The translations under genes were made by a program, and so were the position numbers. A DNA stretch of 58,820 nucleotides from Deltaproteobacteria bacterium. Its GTDB lineage: Bacteria > JAMCPX01. Where the stretch lies: contig JAMCPX010000035.1 of the NCBI GenBank assembly GCA_023382265.1, forward strand, positions 1-58,820, written 5' to 3'. The first letter of the stretch is position 1, and each line of letters starts with the position of its first letter. Shown here piece by piece: positions 52,642 to 58,820 of this stretch. The notes beneath the pieces were generated by a model. It was not told the DNA's origin. It made no database searches and saw only the letters and a program-made list of their open reading frames with translations.

Positions 52642-53715
52642 ATGAACTATCGTCAAAAAAAGCTAATAAGTCTTATTAATAGATCACAACTAAATACGGC
52701 TGTTCTTACTTCAAGGGCAAATAAACATTACTTTACCGGTTACGAGTATGAAGAAGGCTATATCGTAATCAACGAGAATGAGATAAAACTGTTTGTTGAT
52801 CCCAGATTTACTATTTATGCAAAACAGGAGATCGGCGGGTTGGACGTTGTTGAATCAAAAGAGCCTTTTATAGAACTCATTGGATATTTGAAAAGTTTTA
52901 AACGTATCGGCTTTGACGGCTCGGGTATCCGGTACAATACTTTTATGAAGTTAACTTCAGAATTAAATAAAAACCCTATAAGCTTCATTGAGGATTCTTT
53001 GCTTAAGATGCGATCAATAAAAGATGCAGAGGAGATTGACTTTATAAGACAGGGTGCTGATGCCTCAGGTATCGCAATAAATAAATTAATCGGAAGTATT
53101 AACACCGGGATGACAGAAAAAGAGATTGCTTTTATGTTGAACCTTGAACTTATAAAAGCAGGCGCCGATGATATTTCATTTGATACAATAGTTGCATTTG
53201 ATGAGAAAACGGCTTATGCTCATGCTTTACCATCTAACGCTATAATCATCGGAGGAAAGCACACAATGTTATGCGATTTTGGTGCGGTTGTTAAAGGCTA
53301 TCATACCGATGAGACACACACATTTTTTATTGGTGATGCAGGTAGCGATTTGAAAAAGGTCTACAACATTGTACTCGATGCCCATGATAGGGCAATAGAT
53401 GCTATAAAGACAGGAATTAGGGCATCATCACTTGATCATCGTGTACGAGAGCTATTTGATAAGCATGGCTATGGAAAGTATTTTGGACATGCACTCGGAC
53501 ATGGTGTGGGACTTGATATACATGAATCTCCGTCCATAAGTAATAAGTCAAAGGATGTTTTAAAGAACGGCATGGTTTTTACAATCGAGCCTGGCATTTA
53601 CATACCAGGCTGGGGCGGCATAAGAATAGAAAGCATTATACTCTTAACGGATAGAGGTAAAGAGATATTAACCATACGGGATAGGCTTAATCCTGTTATA
53701 AAACTGGAGGTATAG
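52642..53715 (+). CDS. M24 aminopeptidase, Xaa-Pro dipeptidase type
   Basis: This 357-residue dinuclear-metal peptidase removes residues before proline. The creatinase N-domain (1-125) is followed by the pita-bread domain with metal ligands in CDFGAVVKGYHTDETHTF (two Asp), GHALGHGVGLDIHE (His), FTIEPGIYIPG (Glu) and GGIRIESIIL (Glu). It precedes accB with a 1-nt overlap, an arrangement (pepP/pepQ-accB-accC, often with efp between) common in bacteria; efp is absent here. Confidence 0.93.
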   Translation: MNYRQKKLISLINRSQLNTAVLTSRANKHYFTGYEYEEGYIVINENEIKLFVDPRFTIYAKQEIGGLDVVESKEPFIELIGYLKSFKRIGFDGSGIRYNTFMKLTSELNKNPISFIEDSLLKMRSIKDAEEIDFIRQGADASGIAINKLIGSINTGMTEKEIAFMLNLELIKAGADDISFDTIVAFDEKTAYAHALPSNAIIIGGKHTMLCDFGAVVKGYHTDETHTFFIGDAGSDLKKVYNIVLDAHDRAIDAIKTGIRASSLDHRVRELFDKHGYGKYFGHALGHGVGLDIHESPSISNKSKDVLKNGMVFTIEPGIYIPGWGGIRIESIILLTDRGKEILTIRDRLNPVIKLEV

Positions 53716-54161
53716 TGGATACAAATAGTATAAAAGAATTATTAGCAATCATAGAAGAGAAAAAAGATATTATAGAGATAGAATACAGTAAAGGTGATGA
53801 GAAGATCAGAATAACAAGACAATTGGTAAAGGCTGCAGGGCCTTCCACAGAAAGGTTCCAGAAGAAGGGCTTGGCGGAAGAGCAAACGATGCTTCAAAAA
53901 ACAGAACAGGATGTGCATAGTCTAACCATCAATTCTCCATTCGTTGGTACATTCTATTCTGCCCCATCTCCAAGCGACAAACCATTTGTTGAAATAGGGG
54001 ATATCGTTAAAAAAGGCCAGACCATAGGCATTGTTGAGGCAATGAAACTCATGAATGAAATAGAGGCCGATGCAGATGGAAAAATCGTACAGGTATTAAA
54101 AAAGGATGGCGAAGCTGTAGAATTTGGCGAACCAATATTTATTATCGAGCCTCAAGGTTAG
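53715..54161 (+). CDS. accB: acetyl-CoA carboxylase biotin carboxyl carrier protein
   Basis: The 148-residue BCCP carries biotin on the Lys of VEAMKLMNEIEAD. The N-terminal helix (DTNSIKELLAIIEEKKDIIE), a flexible linker, and the biotinyl domain with FVGTFYSAPSPSDKPFVEIG are typical. The start is GTG, overlapping the upstream TAG as TAGTG and backed by GGAGG seven nt before it. Confidence 0.96.
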   Translation: MDTNSIKELLAIIEEKKDIIEIEYSKGDEKIRITRQLVKAAGPSTERFQKKGLAEEQTMLQKTEQDVHSLTINSPFVGTFYSAPSPSDKPFVEIGDIVKKGQTIGIVEAMKLMNEIEADADGKIVQVLKKDGEAVEFGEPIFIIEPQG

Positions 54162-54166
54162 ATAGC

Positions 54167-55501
54167 ATGTTTTCCAAAGTACTTGTGGCAAACAGATCCG
54201 AGGTCGCTGTCAGAATTATACGCTCATTAAAAGAGATGGGTATAAAATCCGTTGCTGTGTATTCTACCGTTGACAGAGATGCACTTCATACGAGACTTGC
54301 GGATGAAAAAGTTTGTATAGGTTCTGCACAGAGCAGATACAGTTATCTTAATGCGTCTGCTATAATAAGCGCTGCACAGTTAAAAGGTGCTGACGCAATA
54401 CATCCTGGATATGGTTTTCTTTCGGAGGATCCTGGTTTTGCAGAAGTCTGTGAACAGGTTGGAATAAAGTTTATAGGACCAAAGGCACAGGACATAGAAC
54501 TCATGGGTAACAAGCTCAAGGCTAGGGAGTACGTCAATAGACTTGGCATCCAGGTGCTTCCTGGTACATTTGAAGAAATCGAGGACGAACAGCACGCCAT
54601 AAAGATTGCAAAAGAAATAGGATTCCCTTTGATCATAAAGGCATCCGCAGGCGGCGGAGGCAGAGGCATGAAGATAGTCTATGAAGAGGCACAGATGCCC
54701 AATATTATTAAGATCGCAAAAGCAGAGGCAAAGGGTGCATTCGGCAATGAATCTCTTTATATCGAGAGATATTTTGAAAACGCAAGGCACATAGAGGTTC
54801 AGATTATGGGCGATGGGAATGGTAATGTAATAGCTCTTGGAGAGAGGGAGTGTTCAATTCAACGCAGGCATCAAAAGTTTATAGAAGAATCACCTTCAAT
54901 AGCTGTTAATGATAAATTAAGGGACAGGATGATGGATGTCGCCGTCAAAATCACAAAACGCATAAATTACAAAGGTGCCGGTACAGTAGAATTTCTTCTC
55001 GATGATAAAAATAGATTCTATTTTATGGAGATGAATACAAGGCTTCAGGTCGAGCATCCTGTGACAGAACTCGTCACAGGTACAGATATCGTTGTCATGC
55101 AGATAAGGATGGCCGCGGGAGAAAAACTTAGCGTATCTCAAAAAGATATAAGAATTAACGGCCACGCAATAGAATGCAGAATCAATGCTGAGGACCCCGA
55201 AACATTTATTCCAAGCGCGGGTAGGATTACACAGTATATTCCCCCCGGCGGCCCTGGTGTTAGAATTGATGGTGCAGGCTTTGCAGGAGCAGAGATACCT
55301 TCATACTATGATTCGCTTATTGCCAAATTAATCGTATGGGATCATGACAGGCCCTCAGCAATAAAAAAGATGTTAAGGGCACTCGATGAATTCATTATAG
55401 AAGGGGTTAAAACAAATATACTTCTGCACAAAAAGATAATTTCAAGCAAGGAATTCCTGATAGACCATATTACGACAAGGTTTGTAGAGAAATTCATTTG
55501 A
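54167..55501 (+). CDS. accC: acetyl-CoA carboxylase biotin carboxylase
   Basis: AccC carboxylates the biotin on AccB, with ATP and bicarbonate, in the first step of fatty-acid synthesis. The 444-residue ATP-grasp protein has KVLVANRSEVAVRIIRS, the glycine-rich loop KASAGGGGRGMKIV, the catalytic ECSIQRRHQK, and MEMNTRLQVEHPVTEL. It lies 5 bp after accB with AAGG before the ATG. Confidence 0.97.
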   Translation: MFSKVLVANRSEVAVRIIRSLKEMGIKSVAVYSTVDRDALHTRLADEKVCIGSAQSRYSYLNASAIISAAQLKGADAIHPGYGFLSEDPGFAEVCEQVGIKFIGPKAQDIELMGNKLKAREYVNRLGIQVLPGTFEEIEDEQHAIKIAKEIGFPLIIKASAGGGGRGMKIVYEEAQMPNIIKIAKAEAKGAFGNESLYIERYFENARHIEVQIMGDGNGNVIALGERECSIQRRHQKFIEESPSIAVNDKLRDRMMDVAVKITKRINYKGAGTVEFLLDDKNRFYFMEMNTRLQVEHPVTELVTGTDIVVMQIRMAAGEKLSVSQKDIRINGHAIECRINAEDPETFIPSAGRITQYIPPGGPGVRIDGAGFAGAEIPSYYDSLIAKLIVWDHDRPSAIKKMLRALDEFIIEGVKTNILLHKKIISSKEFLIDHITTRFVEKFI

Positions 55502-55502
55502 T

Positions 55503-56159
55503 ATGAATTGTGTAAGATACCTTGGGTTCTTAACCCTACCACCAGACGTAAATATGGCAATAGATATCATGTTATTAAATGCGGCTATTGAACATTATGG
55601 AAACGCATATTTAAGATTTTTCCTTTTTGACAGGAAGTGTATATCCATAGGAAGAAACCAGATGTACGGCTCATTACCTCCAGATATGCAGAATAATGGA
55701 CTCGAGACGGTAAAAAGGCCAACAGGCGGGGGAAGTGTTGTCCATGATAAGGATCTTTGTTATGGTCTCGTTTTACCGGAAAGCTATCTCGGCGATCATA
55801 AGTCGCTTATAGACAGCTATAATATGATAACAGAAGGATTCAGGAAAGGTTTTAGCATATCAGGTATCGATACAGATTATGGAAGCGATAAAGCCGTTGA
55901 TTATAAAAAAGAAGCCGTGTGTTTCGCCCGATCACTTCCATATGAATTAACACTGAAAGGACAGAAAATAATAGGGAGTGCACAGAGACGCACAAAAGGT
56001 GTATTGTTACAACAGGGTTCAATAATGTTTAATAAGATTAATTATGAAAGATTAATAACTGCATTACTTGAGGGGCTTAAAACATCACTTGGCATAACTT
56101 ATGTAAATGACCCTGCAACAGAAGAAGAACTTAAAGCATTACCCCAAAAATGCATTTGA
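55503..56159 (+). CDS. lipoate-protein ligase A-like protein, possibly truncated at the 3' end
   Basis: This 218-residue member of the biotin/lipoate ligase fold has SIGRNQ, the signature RPTGGGSVVHDKDLCY, the CFARSLPYELTLKGQKIIGS block, and QRRTKGVLLQQGSI. Such proteins attach lipoate or octanoate to E2 and GcvH proteins. The start follows the accC stop by 1 bp. The C-terminus TEEELKALPQKCI ends inside a copy of the AAATGCATTT element, where relatives go on for a dozen or more residues (AEEL...KY type), so the element seems to have replaced the true end. Activity is probably little affected. Confidence 0.85.
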   Translation: MNCVRYLGFLTLPPDVNMAIDIMLLNAAIEHYGNAYLRFFLFDRKCISIGRNQMYGSLPPDMQNNGLETVKRPTGGGSVVHDKDLCYGLVLPESYLGDHKSLIDSYNMITEGFRKGFSISGIDTDYGSDKAVDYKKEAVCFARSLPYELTLKGQKIIGSAQRRTKGVLLQQGSIMFNKINYERLITALLEGLKTSLGITYVNDPATEEELKALPQKCI

Positions 56160-56161
56160 AA
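56139..56161 (+). repeat. AAATGCATTT element at the end of the lipoate ligase gene
   Basis: TTACCCCAAAAATGCATTTG lies across the last five codons and stop of the ligase gene. It matches the 47169 copy at about 18 of 20 positions. Confidence 0.5.
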
Positions 56162-56506
56162 ATTTGGTTTGTCATCCATTATTGTTCATGGTCTGTATAT
56201 CCAGACCCTCCCGGATCTGCTGTGTATCATGCAGGCTTTAAAAACAGCAAGGGCTTGGATATAAATAGACATGCCAAGTACCTATCACTCACTTTTCGTA
56301 TAAATGGTATATCTTGTATACATATGAATTTTACCCTGTGATCGCTTTTGTGATCAGAATTAAGCCAAAATGGTAAAAACTGGTAGTAAGCCATAACAAC
56401 ACCTAACAGACCGCTGATCCGCTTGAATAAAAGGTTTGCACGGAATTAACCTTACTTATCAAGACCTTACAGAATGTGCCTTAAACGATGTTTATGTCCT
56501 TTGTAA
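56160..56506. other. gene-free region after the lipoate ligase
   Basis: No coding frame with recognisable content is present. A weak TGATC...GATCA stem-loop lies near 56339-56357. The region joins two repeat types: the AAATGCATTT element on its left and the MITE-like copy B on its right. Confidence 0.5.
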
Positions 56507-56613
56507 GTTTACCCCGTTAGAAACTCTACTCTATATAGTTTGTTTAATGGGTTCTGAATTCATTATAAAATTATGGCTAAATTTTTCTGCTTTTCTAACG
56601 GGGTTTATATGCA
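56507..56613 (+). repeat. MITE-like repeat, copy B
   Basis: This is the second 107-bp copy. Its ends CCCCGTTAGAAA and TTTCTAACGGGG are perfect 12-bp inverted repeats; copy A has a decayed right end (TTTTGACGGGG). An open frame through both copies shares the peptide FTPLETLLYIVCL, but four of the five codons that differ change the amino acid, so it is not selected as protein. Confidence 0.8.
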
Positions 56614-56739
56614 TGCACTTTTCTTATCTCTTTTATTAATATTCCTTGTAGCCCATGTTAGACGCATCACTATCACCCTATAAAATCTACTATTTTTCGG
56701 GGACCCAGATTTTCACTCACTTCACAGCCTCCTCTATAT

Positions 56740-56764
56740 TTTTAAATGCATTTTTTGGGCTAAA
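56740..56764 (-). repeat. AAATGCATTT element at the stop of the outer-membrane gene
   Basis: On the minus strand it reads TTTAGCCCAAAAAATGCATT, and its TAG is the stop codon of the 56760-57524 gene. The core AAATGCATTT is at 56744-56753. The interval 56614-56739 between it and the MITE shows nothing recognisable. Confidence 0.5.
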
Positions 56765-57524
56765 AATAGTAATGTGTTCCTATAACTGGGAATACACGGT
56801 CTACAATAAATCCAAAGCCGGTGTAAGTCTGATCAGGCGGCGAGGTGGCTGGTGAAAGCAAAGATTCATGCACATTCACACCTGCATATTCAATTCCAGG
56901 CACCATCAGATCAATATTGAATCCTAAATGCTTTACACTCTCAAATGGGAAGAATTCACACCCAAGACCAACTGGAATAGCAATACCAGACATGCTTGTA
57001 TCGTACTCACTCGTGCCAACCCCGGATGTGGTGTAGCCTGTTTTACCAATCCCATAAGACAGAACCAACTCTGCACTGCCGTATACCTTTACCTTCTCGG
57101 TATGATACACATTGTAAAAAATCTTTGCCCCAATTGCGATGTCGGTTATAGAGATATTTGCTGTATCTGCAGGATCAGGCTTTAAGGTGTAGGTCTGTGT
57201 GCCTATGCCAAATACCGGCTCAATGTCTACGGATTGGTTTATAGACATCTTGATACCGACTGTTGGTACAACGATACCGGTGGGCAGTGATTCCAGAAAT
57301 GGAAATGTGAATGTGTTGGAGGTCGTTGGCATGCCGGTATTTGGGTTTGGGTAAAACGATAGACTATTGGATTGAGAATAGCTCAGCATAATAGGTGCGG
57401 TAAACATACCAGGGAGATTAAATCCTACCCCTGTGAGATGCTCTCCATCGGACTGTGCAAAAGCCATGCTACGGATAACAAGGATACAACCTACTGTTAC
57501 AATGGTACTGATAAATCTTTTCAT
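56760..57524 (-). CDS. predicted outer-membrane beta-barrel protein
   Basis: This 254-residue protein has a signal peptide (MKRFISTIVTVGCILVIRSM to AFA) and then alternating polar/hydrophobic beta strands (GIVVPTVGIKMSINQSVDIE, GFGFIVDRVFPVIGTHYYF), ending in Phe, the usual BamA-recognised C-terminal signal. There are no cysteines in the mature part. The strand count suits an 8-12 strand barrel. AGGAGG precedes the ATG. Family and cargo are unknown. Confidence 0.72.
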   Translation of the reverse strand: MKRFISTIVTVGCILVIRSMAFAQSDGEHLTGVGFNLPGMFTAPIMLSYSQSNSLSFYPNPNTGMPTTSNTFTFPFLESLPTGIVVPTVGIKMSINQSVDIEPVFGIGTQTYTLKPDPADTANISITDIAIGAKIFYNVYHTEKVKVYGSAELVLSYGIGKTGYTTSGVGTSEYDTSMSGIAIPVGLGCEFFPFESVKHLGFNIDLMVPGIEYAGVNVHESLLSPATSPPDQTYTGFGFIVDRVFPVIGTHYYF

Positions 57525-57551
57525 AAACCCTCCTTTTTTATTTTAAGAGAA

Positions 57552-58289
57552 TCAATGTATTGCATATAAATTCCCGTCATTTTAGCCTACATAGATCGTG
57601 CCGTCAGAACCGATGACAGGAGAGGATATAATCCCACATCCTGTGGCAAATGTCCATTTAAGTGTGCCGTTTGGATTGATTGCATAGAGGGTATTGCCAT
57701 AATCACAAGAAACTATTAGGCTCATATCGTTGCCCAAAAATCCTGTCCCAATATAGATTGTGCCATCCGCTCCTATGGCTGGTGATGAAATGATCGGACC
57801 ACTTGTTGTAAAACTCCACTTTAAACCTCCTATTGTTGTGCTTGTATTTACAGCACTTAATCCCGTGTTCTGCATATTTCCTCTGTATTTTGGCCATGGG
57901 GCATTATATGCAAGGGTTATTGAACCTGATAGTCCTTGTGTATTCAATGCAATTGTACCTGTTGTGAATAAATCAGGATGACCTGTGTAAGATACGGTTA
58001 CTGTTGCTGTCCCAGTTGCTGAATATGCTAAAGCTGCAAGAATTGTTGCTGTTTGCGTGTTCCCTCCATTTGTTATTGCCCAACCATTTGATACTGTCCA
58101 TGTATATGTAAGCCCTGTATTTAATCCACCCATCATTATTACACTTACTTTTATTGTCCCCAGTGGTGCAGGCACTCCAGAGGCTGTTAGATGGTCTATT
58201 ACTATGGGTTGGATTACGGCATTTTGCTTGCTGCTGCACCCTGATATAACTGATAGTCCTGCAATTACAATTAATATGCTCCTTTTCAT
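57552..58289 (-). pseudogene. short PQQ-like propeller lipoprotein with a premature stop
   Basis: The start is ATG; the signal peptide ends in the lipobox VISGC, without the collagen-like stretch of its paralogue. An Ig-like domain (LTYTWTVSNGWAITNGG, YSATGTATVTVSYTG) and about two propeller blades (ISSPAIGADGTIYIGTG, NTLYAINPNGTLKWTF, ISSPVIGSDGTIYVG) follow. A TAA at 57582 ends the frame, but the same frame continues NDGNLYAIH to a TGA at 57552, matching the end of the 16605 relic. A single change (TCA to TAA would restore GSNDG) removes the final strand. With so few blades it cannot close a propeller alone, so the gene is both shortened and broken; the 235-residue product may still be made. 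Confidence 0.7.
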
Positions 58290-58300
58290 AGCTTATTTTA

Positions 58301-58319
58301 ATACACACCTGTTGTGTAT
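58301..58319. promoter_or_regulatory. operator-like palindrome upstream of the lipoprotein
   Basis: ATACACA-cctgt-TGTGTAT is a perfect 7+5+7 inverted repeat 12-30 bp upstream of the start codon at 58289, in promoter position. The regulator is unknown. Confidence 0.4.
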
Positions 58320-58377
58320 ATGAGATTTATACATGAGTTGTTCTTCGTATTGCTTTCCATGCTGATTCTTTACTTGT

Positions 58378-58820
58378 TTACTTGAATGGTGTCGGGAGTG
58401 ATGCCGTAAATTTCCATTTCCCCAATGAACCGTCAGGATTAATGGATGCATATTCTACGGAGTTGCCACTCCCATAACCTGCTATTGCATATAGATACCC
58501 GTTGTATGCCACCACCCCATCAGCATTCCTTGATTTGTTTAATGAGGTCGTTTGTATCCAATTACCAATACTACCGTCTGCGTTTATTCGAGCATATTGA
58601 ACCATTGTGGTAGGAACTGTCTCATGATAAGATTGCCATGGTTTATCTCCACCAACAAGATACACATATCCATTATAATATGTCCCTCCCCAATTAGTAA
58701 GAGCAATAGATGTTGAATACGTTATTCGTTCTCCAAAAGACCCATCTGGATTAATAGGAACCCTATAATAAGTAGTATTTGTGAAGCTTGCGATAGCGTA
58801 TAACCAATTATTGTAAACAA
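58378..58820 (-). CDS. kelch-like repeat protein, C-terminal part only
   Basis: The frame is open to the right edge, so the N-terminus is missing. The visible 147 residues are repeats of the form YNGYVYLVGG, YARINADGSIGNWIQT, YNGYLYAIAGYGSG and YASINPDGSLGKWKFT, about 50 residues each, which resemble kelch/galactose-oxidase-type propeller blades. It is likely a secreted or surface protein. It lies next to the other propeller genes on the same strand, with 88 bp between. Confidence 0.7.
   Translation of the reverse strand, partial: VYNNWLYAIASFTNTTYYRVPINPDGSFGERITYSTSIALTNWGGTYYNGYVYLVGGDKPWQSYHETVPTTMVQYARINADGSIGNWIQTTSLNKSRNADGVVAYNGYLYAIAGYGSGNSVEYASINPDGSLGKWKFTASLPTPFK

Noticed and set aside
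47299-56613. A small protein (FTPLETLLYIVCL...) shared by the two 107-bp repeats
   Set aside because: Four of the five codons that differ between copies change the amino acid, the frames have no proper start signals, and the inverted-repeat ends explain the conservation better as a MITE.

Overview
The window is AT-rich DNA from a Gram-negative bacterium. LptF/LptG, several lipoproteins, a C-terminal-Phe outer-membrane barrel and a Wzm/Wzt polysaccharide exporter all point to an outer membrane. The order rimP-nusA-infB-rbfA-nrnA-truB-rpsO-pnp, a giant TPR protein whose C-terminus looks like those of Myxococcota/delta-type proteins, a TPR-roadblock gene pair and a STAND-BTAD regulator fit an uncultivated Desulfobacterota/Myxococcota-like lineage. 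That placement is inference; there is no rRNA here.

Layout. 1-2.5 kb: start of a BioC-type methyltransferase, an MFS transporter, and the wreck of a TPR gene and a class III adenylate cyclase. 2.5-15 kb: clpB, a lipoprotein, a small membrane protein, an 1811-residue TPR protein, a radical SAM protein and a MidA-type methyltransferase. 15-19 kb: an accessory, visibly more GC-rich patch of collagen-like and beta-propeller lipoproteins with several broken copies, next to a large STAND-BTAD regulator. 22.4-22.7 kb: tRNA-Val and tRNA-Asp behind a consensus promoter. 22.8-29 kb: PhoBR-like pair, lptFG, a lipid kinase, a VTT membrane protein and a frameshifted Fur-family gene. 29.4-38.7 kb: a small cytochrome c and the rimP-to-pnp translation/RNA-decay operon, with a strong hairpin in its leader. 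39-44.4 kb: wzm-wzt, a class II aldolase and a penicillin-acylase-type lipoprotein. 44.5-50.6 kb: a decayed FMN-riboswitch-like fragment, a TatT-like TPR protein, ogt-endoQ DNA repair genes, a MITE-like repeat, amrS and trpBA. 50.8-56.2 kb: TPR and roadblock proteins, an M24 peptidase, accBC and a lipoate ligase-like gene. 56.2-58.8 kb: a second MITE copy, an outer-membrane protein, a nonsense-truncated propeller lipoprotein and a kelch-like gene running off the edge.

Three signals stand out. (1) Many genes have a sigma70-type -35 box a nearly fixed 35-38 nt before the start codon and no Shine-Dalgarno sequence, which implies leaderless mRNAs alongside ordinary SD-led genes. (2) There are two families of dispersed non-coding repeats: a 107-bp MITE-like element (two copies) and a short element built on AAATGCATTT (about seven copies, all intergenic or at gene ends). 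(3) There is clustered pseudogenisation of a surface-lipoprotein family and of signalling genes (cyclase, Fur). I did not find a complete, clearly new multi-gene system. The leaderless promoter set and the AAATGCATTT element are the most novel-looking observations.
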